From Leishmania martiniquensis (taxonomy: Eukaryota; Euglenozoa; Kinetoplastea; Trypanosomatida; Trypanosomatidae): a DNA stretch of 64,000 bases. This document shows positions 44,767 to 54,515 of the stretch, one piece after another. Under the pieces are notes generated by a model that saw only the letters and a program-made list of their open reading frames with translations, was not told the DNA's origin and ran no database searches. The stretch spans positions 686,001-750,000 of the forward strand of contig NC_090163.1 in the NCBI RefSeq assembly GCF_017916325.1, in the 5' to 3' direction. The position numbers and the translations under genes were made by a program. Each line of letters opens with the position of its first letter. Position 1 is the first letter of the stretch.

Positions 44767-47700
44767 TCACTTGCGGGACTTGTGCTGCATGCGGAATTCG
44801 CGCATGCGGGCCGTATCCTTCTTCGCCTTCTTAAGCCCCTGTAGATATGCCTCCTGCTCCTTCGCCGCCTCCTTCGCCGACCGGTCGCGCGCGCGCTTCT
44901 TCGCCTCGCTCTTCTTCTGCGTCATGGCATCCGCTCGATCCGAGAAGAGGTCGAGCAAGGCCTGCCGTCGCTGCTCACGTGGCTCTGGCGCGACCGTGAT
45001 CGCCCCCTTGATGCGCTCCTGCAGTGCTGTGCCTCGGCTCATCGGAATGAAGTCCTCTTTCATGTCATACGGAAGCTGCATCTTCAAATTGCGCGAGAGA
45101 AGCACCTTCTGCTTGGCAGGGTCCTCATCCTCCTCGGCGACCCGGTGTCGGCGCTTGATCTCCGTGTACTCCGAGTCCTCGTTGCGGGGGAGCGGCATGT
45201 TGTAGTCTAGTCGCAGCTCTCGCATGGTGCGCATGCCGGCCCACTCTGCGTCCACCAAGTTACGCTGCATGGAGCAGTACCGCGGCGGCTCGACCGACTT
45301 CCAGGCACGAATGAAAACGATGTCGGACGGAAACAGCTTGTCCTCGAAGGTGGCGCGCACGAGCCCTCCCTTCCCTTTTATGGCGGACTTGACGATGCCG
45401 CGTACGCCTGACACCGCCTTCAGCTTCGCTCCAACGAACTTCGCCGCCTCGACGTCGCTGCTGAACATGCCTTTGATGAATGCCGTCGTCTTCTCCACCT
45501 TGGCTGGCGTACCGGTCAGCTTCAGCTTCTTCACGATGGGTGTCGACACATCATTGCCGATCGTGTAGCCTGTGCACGGGATGCGGAAGGAGGGCACGCG
45601 CGGGTCGCGAACGGGGATGGCGAGGAATCCCGTGTTGGGCGGCGCCACGGGCGCGTAGAAAGCTGCCATGCAGTGCATGTGCAGCGGCGTATATTTGAGA
45701 TAGCGGCACCGCCCGTTGGGGTCCTCCGTCGAGAAGATCGGCTGCGTCTGAAAGCGGCGCCAGCCCATCGACAGCAGCAGCGGATCCTGCGACTTGAGGA
45801 TCTTCGGGAACCACCGATGGCGCTTTATGCGGGCTTGCACAATGTGGAACTCATCCTCGCCCGCGTTGACGCCGCCCGCAATGAGAGGGACGGTGGGATT
45901 GAACGTCTTGAGGAACTCGACAGGAACGCTGTCCACCACAATGCGCAGGTAGAGGCCGCTGAAGTAGCCGACCAGCTGAATTTTCTTCTCCAGGTCGTCG
46001 CCAACATCGCCCAGCGCCTCGTTGATGCGCTCTTTCCTCTCCTCCACCTGCCTGCTCAGCTGGTAATGGTGACTGAAGGTGGTATTCTTGCCCGCGTCGG
46101 TGCCGCCAGTATCGTACTCGTCGTTGAATGCGCGCTTCTTCGCCATCTTCTTCAGCAGTAAACGCTCCTCCTCCTGCGTGAGGCTGCCGCCCTGGCGCAC
46201 AGCGGCCTCGGCCATTGCCTCCGCGTTGGCGTCGCGCTCCTCCTGCGGGTTGACGTGCCGCCTGCGCGAGCGCGGGCGGTTCTCTTCACCGCCGTCGTCG
46301 CGGTCGTAGCGCGTCGCTTCGTCGAAGAACTGAATGCCATCTTCTCTGTCGAGACCGGCCTTTGCAGCTGCTCCCCCATGGACTGGGCTTCCACTATTGC
46401 TCTTGTGCGAGGTGCTCTGCACCAGGAAGCTCGATACAAGGTCATTCAGCTCCTGATCGGCTCCGTCCCTATCGCTGTGGCTTGGCTTCTCGTTATTGTC
46501 CACCTCACCGCCGTCGCCGTTGTCGTCGAGGATGTTGTAGCCACCGTACTCGTCATCGGCATCTGCCTCCGCGCCTCTCTTAAGAGCGGCACGTCTGTCG
46601 CCGCTGCCGCCGTAGCCGATGGACGCCAACGCGTTCATCTTTATCGGGGCAGCTGCGGCGCCACGCGAGCCGTTCCTGAAGCGGGCGAAACCTAGATCGG
46701 CGTCGCCCGCGCTGCTGGAGCCATCCTCGCCGTCGTCAGAGTCGCCACCTCCGTCCGATTTGGAGGCAGAGAAGCCAGCAGTAGCAGCGCCACCGCGACC
46801 CGACACGGGTCTCTCCCCACGCGCCTTCAGCTCGAAATCCTCATCGTTGCTGTCATACCCTCGGCTGCCCTCCTCTGCACCGCTGACGTCTTCCTCGTCG
46901 CCGCCCTCCACACCGGCCTCCCAGTTTCCAGTGACACAGAGGTCTTTGAGTGAGCGCAGCATTGAGGGATCGCTCCAGTCATGCCGGACGACGCTGAGTC
47001 GAATCGCGTCTGGGTCATTGAGTAAACGGGGCGCCAGAGCAGCCTCATCACTGCTCTCGCCATCAGCGTCCCCGTCTGTGGAGGCTGCGCCGCCCTCTCC
47101 GCCGTCAGCGACGGCGTAGTCGGACAGTCGCGGCGGGTCGCGCCTCTCGCGCTCGTGCTCCACGCCATCGCCTGAGTCGAGAAGGACGTTGCTGCACACA
47201 CCCTCGTCGTCTGCGTCGTCGCTCCAGTCGGCGTCTGAGGGCATGTGCACCCCCTCCATGTCCAACTCCATCGTATCCTCGTCTCGGAAGTTCATGGGAC
47301 GGCGTCGGTGAGGCACAATACGCAACTTGGCCTCTGTCGCGTCCATCGGCTGCACACTCTGCAGATCCCGCAGCAGCTGCAGGCCCTCGCCAGTTCGCTC
47401 GATAGCGCTTTTCTCAGCATCCTCATGGATGTAGATGGCGTCGTCGTCGTAGCTGATGCCGCCAACGTCGCAGTACGGGGCATAGAGTTTTTTCTGCTTG
47501 AGGCTGAGATGGCGCATGCGGTGGTTACCGCCTTCCTTGCTGTCTCCGTTGAACTTGTCCAGCTGGCAAGGATCAGGCTGGTGGGAAAGGTGCGCCACCG
47601 GGAAGTCACCGAGGCCGGGGATGTGCACGAGCTGGCCAGCCTTCATGGGCTTGCCGCGGGCGTAGCCGTAGAAGGCGACGGTGCGGTTGTGCAACGGGCT

Positions 47701-48528
47701 GCTCGCGACGACGTCCGGGTCTGTAATGTCCTCTACGCGGTCCATGACGACGCAGCTGTGCGTGTTGCGCCACGCCTGAATCTTCGGCTCGACGCAGATG
47801 AGTAAGCGGTGCAGGTTCAGCACATCGGTAGGCCGGTACATGCCACGTACCATGGGAGAGAGGCATATCAGCTTGGCGCCAGCCGCCACCTCGTGCCAGA
47901 AGCGATGCCGCAGAAATTTTTTGCGCTTCTTCATTGCTTTTCCCGTCTTGAGAGAGTCGAGGTGTGAGACGACGCCGAACATCTTCGGGAAGCCGTGCAC
48001 CTGCGCAATGTTGAGGAACTCAAACGTCTCCATCTCGAAGCCGTAGCTGCCATCCACCATGAGCAGCACGAGGTCCGCGACCTTGGCCAGGTCGCACATG
48101 GACGCCAATGTGTTGGGGCATTCCATGAAGGTGATGCGGCGTGAGCGGCCGGCGATCACCGTCACAGGGCCACGTACTGACGTCAAGTTCCGGTTCGAGT
48201 AGAACTTTACCATGGACCTAATCAGCGTTGTCTTGCCAACGCCAGGCGGTCCGACAACGGCAACCAACAGGGGGGGCTCAGCGACGACGTGGCGCAGTGT
48301 CTTGTCCAGCGTCGGCACATGAAGGGCGGTCTCTTTCTTCTCAATGGAGCGAAAAAACTTCTGCGCCTTGTGGCCGCACACACTGGGGCCCTGAAACGCC
48401 TTCGCATTGCTGCCTCGGTTCTGTTCGAGGTCGATGCCGGCACGGCGCTTGCGCAGCGCATCCTTCTTTGCGGCCTTGTTTCCGGTGGTCTTTATCTTGT
48501 GGGACTTGTTCCTCTGTGGCTCGTCCAT
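44767..48528 (-). CDS. BMS1: Ribosome biogenesis GTPase BMS1
   Basis: The 1,253-aa protein is close to the family length. It begins with the basic KSHKIKTTGNKAAKK and RSIEKKETALHVPTLDK segments, then a GTPase domain with P-loop GPPGVGKTTLIR (93-104), GPVTVIAGRSRRITF, and the VDGSYGFEMETFEFLN region, all specific to BMS1/TSR1. A long acidic region in the middle (about 430-800, rich in Asp/Glu/Gly/Ser) is also typical. The C-terminal conserved domain includes GYFSGLYLRIVVDSVPVEFL, GWRRFQTQPIFS and MFSSDVEAAKFVGAKLKAVSGVRG. BMS1 works in the nucleolus with RCL1 in processing 18S pre-rRNA in the small-subunit processome. The start is supported by an AG acceptor 12 nt upstream. Confidence 0.96.
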   Translation of the reverse strand: MDEPQRNKSHKIKTTGNKAAKKDALRKRRAGIDLEQNRGSNAKAFQGPSVCGHKAQKFFRSIEKKETALHVPTLDKTLRHVVAEPPLLVAVVGPPGVGKTTLIRSMVKFYSNRNLTSVRGPVTVIAGRSRRITFMECPNTLASMCDLAKVADLVLLMVDGSYGFEMETFEFLNIAQVHGFPKMFGVVSHLDSLKTGKAMKKRKKFLRHRFWHEVAAGAKLICLSPMVRGMYRPTDVLNLHRLLICVEPKIQAWRNTHSCVVMDRVEDITDPDVVASSPLHNRTVAFYGYARGKPMKAGQLVHIPGLGDFPVAHLSHQPDPCQLDKFNGDSKEGGNHRMRHLSLKQKKLYAPYCDVGGISYDDDAIYIHEDAEKSAIERTGEGLQLLRDLQSVQPMDATEAKLRIVPHRRRPMNFRDEDTMELDMEGVHMPSDADWSDDADDEGVCSNVLLDSGDGVEHERERRDPPRLSDYAVADGGEGGAASTDGDADGESSDEAALAPRLLNDPDAIRLSVVRHDWSDPSMLRSLKDLCVTGNWEAGVEGGDEEDVSGAEEGSRGYDSNDEDFELKARGERPVSGRGGAATAGFSASKSDGGGDSDDGEDGSSSAGDADLGFARFRNGSRGAAAAPIKMNALASIGYGGSGDRRAALKRGAEADADDEYGGYNILDDNGDGGEVDNNEKPSHSDRDGADQELNDLVSSFLVQSTSHKSNSGSPVHGGAAAKAGLDREDGIQFFDEATRYDRDDGGEENRPRSRRRHVNPQEERDANAEAMAEAAVRQGGSLTQEEERLLLKKMAKKRAFNDEYDTGGTDAGKNTTFSHHYQLSRQVEERKERINEALGDVGDDLEKKIQLVGYFSGLYLRIVVDSVPVEFLKTFNPTVPLIAGGVNAGEDEFHIVQARIKRHRWFPKILKSQDPLLLSMGWRRFQTQPIFSTEDPNGRCRYLKYTPLHMHCMAAFYAPVAPPNTGFLAIPVRDPRVPSFRIPCTGYTIGNDVSTPIVKKLKLTGTPAKVEKTTAFIKGMFSSDVEAAKFVGAKLKAVSGVRGIVKSAIKGKGGLVRATFEDKLFPSDIVFIRAWKSVEPPRYCSMQRNLVDAEWAGMRTMRELRLDYNMPLPRNEDSEYTEIKRRHRVAEEDEDPAKQKVLLSRNLKMQLPYDMKEDFIPMSRGTALQERIKGAITVAPEPREQRRQALLDLFSDRADAMTQKKSEAKKRARDRSAKEAAKEQEAYLQGLKKAKKDTARMREFRMQHKSRK

Positions 48529-49648
48529 TGTCTTCTACCCTGATGAAGCGAAGGGGAAGGGGGGCAGAATAGCGGGTGCTTCGCCGGGAGAGGCAGGGAG
48601 ACAACGTGGGGAGAGGCGGGACGGCGAGGATTCCTTCCGTCTCTCTCTCTTGGTCTTGCACGTGTGCTGCTGTGTGCGTCTGTATCGGGTACGAAGTACC
48701 GCTACCGCAGGCGCAATGAAGAGAGCAGAGGCGGCGATGTACGAGAAGAGAGCGGCCAAACTGATTGCACTGGCCGACGCGCGCTTCCAGTCGATGATAA
48801 TAAATGTGAGGCGCAGAAAGGGGGAAAAAGAGGAGGTGACGCAGAGTGCTGTTATGAAGGCGGGAGGCACTTACCCTTACCACCATCGCCCAAAGAGAGC
48901 GGCTCGTTCAGTATTGGCGAAACGGCATAGCCTTTGCACGCCGTCTGATCCACAGCAGGAAAGGAGAGGGGAGGGGGGGTCAAGAGGGACTTCATGACGT
49001 CTGTGTGTGAGCTCCTCACGGCCCCGCTAGAGACGCTCATGATCCTCTCCTGATCCGTTCCCTCGGTGACGCAGCATCAGCCAGGAGGCCCAAAGTGGAA
49101 GAGAGGCAGCGAGTAGCTGCGTGTGATATCACGCGCACAGAACGAGCAAAGAGAGGTCGGCATCCCCTAACCCGTGTGCCTGCCCCTGTGACAGTCTGTG
49201 TGTGCGCGCGTGGATGAGTCGATGTATCCGCGGCGCAAGCGCGTTGTGCATGCATATGCACAGCATTTTAGATACGGTCGAGTCATGCACCCAGCGGCAG
49301 ATAACGTTGAATCTGAGCACCAATACACGCTGATGCGCGTACAAATAGATACGCGAGAAAACGTAAAAGAAGTCAGCGCAGGCGGCGAAGATGAGGACGG
49401 CCTCTGGCTGCCGCTTACGTGCAATCAGCATCTATGCTTCCCGCCCTGACGATTCTGTTGAGGCAAGAGCCGGATGCGTGCGTACGGGTGGGAGGAGAGG
49501 GACAGAGAAAAAAATGGCGGAACGAAGAGGGACAGCGACGCAGCGCTCGGGCGCGCACTTCAACTGCGACAGCCCCCCTCCTCCTCCTCACCTCCTGCCC
49601 CCCCGCCCTTGCCCTCCAGGTCCCCTCGCCTGGATCGCTTTCACTTCC
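48529..49648. other. Spacer between the DHHC gene and BMS1
   Basis: About 1.1 kb, no gene seen. Contains the BMS1 leader, purine-rich plus-strand runs near 48810-48840 and 48960-48980, GT repeats near 49195-49210 and the DHHC gene 3' UTR with pyrimidine-rich plus-strand sequence at 49575-49620. Confidence 0.6.
48540..48566 (-). promoter_or_regulatory. Trans-splice acceptor of BMS1
   Basis: Minus strand CCCCCCTTCCCCTTCGC then TTCATCAG with the AG at 48541-48540, leaving a very short leader of about 11 nt before the ATG at 48528. Confidence 0.5.
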
Positions 49649-51031
49649 TCACATACATGTAACCGTGACACCGGTGCCCAGCTCCCGCTCCTGCGTCCGC
49701 ATCGCACACTTCTTCACAAATTCTTCGTCGAACAGCGATTCAGAGACACGGCGCTGCACGAGATGGTAGTACAAGTTCTTGAATAAGCCACGGTCGAAGG
49801 GGTTGCGCTTCTGTGCGTACACGTGCTGCAGACGCTCGCGGGTGCTTAGCTCCTGCGCGATCGACCGAAACATGGAGATCGCTGTCATGATGAGGACGAT
49901 GGACAAGATCCCGAGCGGCACGGTCAGCAGAAAGCACGCGATCATCTGCGAAATGGTTGTGATCGCCTCCGTATGCTCCCATACAGCGCAGATGGTGACT
50001 AGTGTCGGCACCGTACACGCCATCGCGGCGACCAACACAAACGTGAAGAACATTTCGATCCGGCGACGGCCAACACAGATACCCAAGACGCTGCAGTGGT
50101 GATCGTGATCGTAGCAGCACAAGCCACAGATGTAGCAGTGAGCAGCTCGCACAGGGCGATGCATATTACAGGTGGAGCACCATTTGCGCTCCATCGGCAC
50201 ACCGTTAACATTCTCCCATAAGCTTTCCCGCTGGTTGCGCTCGATGTCGCGCAGTGTCATGTCCTCCGCCGCACTCCTTGCAGCGGCAGCGGTGTCGCCG
50301 CCCTCATCGTCCATGTAGCCTGGCTTCACGTATCCGGGGTCATTGTACGCCAGCCGGAACAGTAGCGCGTAGAAGAGGAAGACAAGCAGCAACTCGAGCG
50401 TGTAGTACACCTCCATCCACTCGAGATCCATGTGCGCGTAAAACAAGGTGTAGACCATGAAGAACGCGAGCGTGACGACGCACGGCGCCGCGTAGGCTGT
50501 CGTTGTACGCGGGGCGCAGATGTGGACATGCCCGTAGAAGGGAATACGCTTGCGAAAGATGCGCACATGACCAATTTTGGCGTACGGCTTCCTGCCCAAG
50601 AAGACGTACTCGATGGCGTGCGTTAAAGGGAAGAAGAAAGAGAACGTCTCCGAGAGCGCTTGCTGGCGCTGGGCAGAGAAAGCCTGCGTCGTCTCCCCCG
50701 TCATTTTCGTTGGCATGCACTTGCGCTTCTCCGCCTCTACGCTGCTCACGAGCCTGTTTACCTGTGCGCTGGCAGACATCCCAGTGGACGGCTCTACCTC
50801 AGCCGAGTACTGCACGCCCGGGTGAGACTGAGCATCACCCTCGTAGACGCCGGTGTCAGCGTCCGGCAGCGTCTCCGCCGGGTTACGGAGGTCCACCATG
50901 GCATGGCACGTCGGGCACCGCGCGCCGTACATCCTTTCACTCGTGCACTCGAAGTCCATTGGGTTGCAGCACACGGGACACACAACCCCATACGTGACGC
51001 CCCTCACAGGGCGGTGAGTCGAGAGAGACAT
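49649..51031 (-). CDS. DHHC-type protein S-palmitoyltransferase
   Basis: The 460-aa protein starts at the ATG at 51031. It has a DHHC cysteine-rich domain at about 282-332 (CSTCNMHRPVRAAHCYICG, then DHDHHCSVLG) with the catalytic DHHC at 310-313. Four membrane segments are predicted: about 181-198, 207-227, 326-350 and 362-386, in the usual two-before, two-after arrangement. The NDPGY (DPG-type) motif lies at about 230-234. The enzyme transfers palmitate from palmitoyl-CoA to cysteines of membrane proteins. An extra N-terminal zinc-ribbon-like motif, C18-x2-C21 and C39-x2-C42, is present. The third residue after the catalytic Cys is Leu (HHCSVLG) where many enzymes have Trp/Asn (HHCPWVN). Its compartment cannot be told from the sequence. 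Confidence 0.93.
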   Translation of the reverse strand: MSLSTHRPVRGVTYGVVCPVCCNPMDFECTSERMYGARCPTCHAMVDLRNPAETLPDADTGVYEGDAQSHPGVQYSAEVEPSTGMSASAQVNRLVSSVEAEKRKCMPTKMTGETTQAFSAQRQQALSETFSFFFPLTHAIEYVFLGRKPYAKIGHVRIFRKRIPFYGHVHICAPRTTTAYAAPCVVTLAFFMVYTLFYAHMDLEWMEVYYTLELLLVFLFYALLFRLAYNDPGYVKPGYMDDEGGDTAAAARSAAEDMTLRDIERNQRESLWENVNGVPMERKWCSTCNMHRPVRAAHCYICGLCCYDHDHHCSVLGICVGRRRIEMFFTFVLVAAMACTVPTLVTICAVWEHTEAITTISQMIACFLLTVPLGILSIVLIMTAISMFRSIAQELSTRERLQHVYAQKRNPFDRGLFKNLYYHLVQRRVSESLFDEEFVKKCAMRTQERELGTGVTVTCM

Positions 51032-51051
51032 TTTCGAGGAATAAGAGAGCC

Positions 51052-51082
51052 CTGAATTTTTCGCACAAGGGAAGGTCCAAGG
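51052..51082 (-). promoter_or_regulatory. Possible trans-splice acceptor of the DHHC gene
   Basis: Minus strand CCTTCCCTTGTGCG then AAAAATTCAG with the AG at 51053-51052, giving a 20-nt leader. The pyrimidine tract is short, so the site is tentative. Confidence 0.3.
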
Positions 51083-51303
51083 CAGCGTAGAGAGCAGTGC
51101 AGCAATGGGATGCAGGTGCCACACGCCGTCTTGCCTCCCTCTCTCTCTGAAGCCGGATACGTCGAGGGGACGTGGCGACGAGAGTGAGCAAAGAGGAATA
51201 AAAGAGGCGCTATCTGCAGGCGATCGCTGTCCCGAAAAAATACAAAGCAAAAGAGGTGCAGAGAAAAATAAAATTCACGCCGGCGTGCGAACGCATACGC
51301 ATG

Positions 51304-51394
51304 TATAATATATATATACCTGTGAGTGTGTGTGGGTGTGTGTGGGCCCGTAGCACTTGCCTTAAGCCTACGTGTATATATATAATATATATTA
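51304..51394. repeat. Paired AT-rich near-palindromic repeats
   Basis: TATAATATATAT occurs at 51304-51315 and again at 51381-51392, 77 nt apart, each inside a pure TA run of about 15-20 bases. Pure A+T runs like this are rare in the GC-rich window. They lie between the DHHC leader and the J-domain gene 3' UTR. Confidence 0.8.
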
Positions 51395-53099
51395 CAGCAC
51401 AGTCATTCAACTCGAGGCGTATGCCCTCTGGCTGCAATCGCCTGTTGGGGTGTGTTCGTACTGAGTGTACTTTCACACGTCCCCCCTTGCCCAGCTGCCA
51501 CCTCACAGTGAACTGCGCCCCCCACACACACACACACCTCTCACTCACCTGCGAAATACGCCCTCTTCTCCCTATACACGATGGAGCCCACCTCAACAAC
51601 GTCGGACGGCGGTGGTGAAACAGTGAGGCCGGCGCACAGTAGAGAGGAGGACGACGAGGCCCAGCGGCCACGCACACAAGTCGAGAAACAAATGGGCAGG
51701 TGAGCCCTACCAAAGAGAAAACCGCACACACACACACGCACACGCACGCCCCGGCAGCAGTGGCTAGTGAGAAAAAGAAAGGCTGACGGCCAAAGTGGTG
51801 AGAGTCAGTGAGAGGGAGAAAACGCTGAAGGGGGAAAGAGGTGTGCGCGCGGCGATGCACGTAAGACGGCGGCGAGTAGTGCAAAGGGCCGGGGTGTAGG
51901 CCTGCGGCTGCCCTCGAGCTTGACGTACCTTGTTTGGGAACAGGAAAAGGAGGAGCGGAAGCTTTGGAAGCTGATCCTGCCTCTTGATGCGCCGCCGCTG
52001 CCGGCACCTGATGACCCCCCTCCCCTCCTCTCTCCTGCGTCGCTCTCGATGGCCTTCTCTAATATATAAAAGACTGCACGTACGAGAGGAAGAGAGCAAG
52101 GGAAAGAGGGACGAAGGCTGAGGTGTATCACACCTGCGACTGAAGCAGGGCCGAGCGGAGGCGCACAACGACACCAAAAAGACGAAGAGGGGACCCCAAA
52201 AGAAACCCTTTCGTGTGACAGGGGAGGAATTACGTGGCGATATCAGCCGTCTGCCGCTCAGTAATGTAGCAGAGAGGCGCCTGCGGCGAGTGGGGAAAGA
52301 GTGAAATGACGGTGGAGCAGCAGGGACGGCATGCACGAGTGCAATGCGGACGAGGCAGGAGAACGGGAATAGAGAGCGAGCGAGAGAGAAACGTTGACGA
52401 GGGGCTCGCAGCCAAGCATGAAGCCGGCACCCCAATACACGCAGGCAAAGAGGAAAAGACAGAGAGAGAAAGCCCCCTAAGAATGAAGGGCAGCTGTTTC
52501 GCCCTCCCTCTGGCGCGCACGCGCTTCTCAGGTGCGCCGTGGTGCTTTTTTGTTTTCTTTTTCCTGTGCGCTCGCCTTGCGCCCCTTCAGTACGCATGCG
52601 GGGCGCATCCGACACCCTTGAGAGGAGATGCCACACACACACACGCGCGCGCGCACTTTCAGCCGGGCCGAGCCTCAGCGCTCACAAAATACATCCCCAG
52701 ACGGCGAACGACTTGGGTGGGTGGTCAAGCAGAATACTTTAAAAGGCGTATAGAGGGGCGCGAACGCAACGACGGATATCAAAGCGCTCCGTCGGCAGGG
52801 CAGATGAGGGCGACTAAGAGCAGCAGAGATAAGTCGCCTGAGGGCCGAAAAAGAGGGAGGAATGGGGGGGCGAGGCTCTGCATAACATCGCTTTTTCGCG
52901 ACGCCCATAAAGTGCAAGCGCACACCAAGACACAAACGCTTCACCGTGGCAACGGCGACACGGGGCATCGACGCCAGTCGACATTGCTGCGCCTTGTCGT
53001 CGATGCCTGTGTGTGTGTGTGGAGGGGGGGCAAAGCCAGCAGGAAGGGCGGCGTTCGGTGACAAGAAAGGGGGAGACCCTGTACGAGGTGAATAGTGCT

Positions 53100-53790
53100 T
53101 TCCCTGCGGAGATGCACACCCGCTAGGCGTCGATTTGGTGAAGCTGAGGAGGGCCCGCGCCAACCACTTTCCTGCTAGCCCGCGAGTGGCCGCTCCCCGC
53201 TTGCGGGGGACACCACCAACGTTCACCCCTGTCCACCCCGCCCCGGGGCATCGTGCCTAGGATCGTAGCCTCAACGCACACAAGCACATCTTCCCTGTGC
53301 AGGTCGCTGGCCATCCCTTTCGCGCCCACGCGGGCCCCGTCGCTTCCCTGCGAGACGTCTAGTAGCGCCCCACGTCAGAAAGTGGGATGCACGAGCCGGA
53401 GTGCAGGCTCGGCCAGCTGCCTCCGAGAAGGAAATGCCTCCATTTGTGTGGGGGCGTCCCACAGGCCTGCGCCCCTGGCTGGCGCAATATCCGCGGAACA
53501 CTATTTCATGCCCAGATCATCGAGCTCGATGGCGAGGCAGATGCCCGGCATGCCAGCACTAGCAATAAGAGTGGCCGCGGCCGGCCCTCCCCCCTTGCTA
53601 CTCGGCCGAGCTGCACCCCCACTCCGCCACCGGGGGCTTGAGCAGCGCAGGGTCTCATTCGTAGAGCACCGCCAGCCCCTACGACCCCGCTCCCGTAACG
53701 GAGGGGGGAGGAAGAGGAGAATGAGAAGCGCGTCTGGCTAACCAGCGCGTTCATGTCGCTTGTGGCTCGAGAGCCTGTGGGTGAGCTCAC
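53100..53790. mobile_element. Candidate degenerate retroposon-like block (SIDER-type), tentative
   Basis: This block, in the probable 3' UTR of the J-domain gene, differs from the surrounding spacer: it lacks CA/GT and CT repeats, is balanced GC-rich sequence and contains broken coding-like frames on both strands. A perfect CCCCGC-TT-GCGGGG hairpin sits at 53195-53208. Leishmania 3' UTRs often carry short degenerate retroposons (SIDERs), and size and position fit. I could not recognise the SIDER signature or a poly(A) end, so the call rests on context and composition only. Confidence 0.2.
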
Positions 53791-54515
53791 GCAGAGGTCC
53801 CTGTCAGCCTGTGACGGTGAAGTGTAGAGGGGCAAAGGGTATTGGGTTCGAGTGCCTTGCGAGCTCGGGGTGGAGAGGAAAGGGGAAAGAGAGAGAGCAG
53901 TGTGCGCAGGCACACGAGAAGAGTGGCAGCAGTAGAGCGTATAGACTCGATTGCCAGTGACTGAAGAGGTGCGAAATAGGCCAAGGCAAAGAGGTGCGCT
54001 GAGAACAAGCGTGGGAAGCACAGACTGTCTCAGAAGATGTGCTGCCGGGAAAGAGAAGCGGTGCACGCAAATCCGTCCACTCAGTCAGAGGGGCGCCGGC
54101 AACGGAGCCGCCGGTGGCGCATACGGAGTATAACAGGGTGCTAATGTGTGGCACGTGTTCGCATGCACGCGAGAAAGGAGGAGAGAGGGCACCCGCGAGG
54201 AGGGAGAAGAAGTGAGGATAACTTGGTTTGGGCTGAGTTTCCTGCCCGTGCCCGCGCGCGGCTGCACTCGCAGTGGAGATGGGGGAGTGTCGAGGGAAGC
54301 CTGGAGAAACCAAACGGGGCTCAGAGAGGGGAGCGGCGTGAGGCGATGCCGCAGCCACAGCAACGCAGTGAGAAGCTAGAAGAAGGCATCCTCCACTGCT
54401 AGCCGGCAAGACCTCGCGCCGAACGCGAAGAGCCTACGCGACGCGCCTGGGAAGCTTCCGAGAGGGGGTGCAGAGAGGCGCCGTCTACACCTCTGCCACG
54501 CCACCAGTTATGCCA

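Larger units (their letters stand above)
51032..54515. other. Long spacer between the J-domain gene and the DHHC gene
   Basis: About 3.5 kb, the longest spacer in the window. It holds the DHHC leader, the AT repeats at 51304-51394, CA/GT repeats near 51523-51538, 51725-51748 and 52631-52654, pyrimidine-rich stretches at 52015-52035, and the distinct block at 53100-53790. No frame with convincing protein features was found, although minus-strand frames of 180-290 codons exist. Confidence 0.5.

Noticed and set aside
51764..52642. 292-codon minus-strand frame in the long spacer
   Set aside because: Low-complexity (SLSFPLCLRV, SFHSFPTRRRR-like runs) typical of polypyrimidine leader; no recognisable fold.
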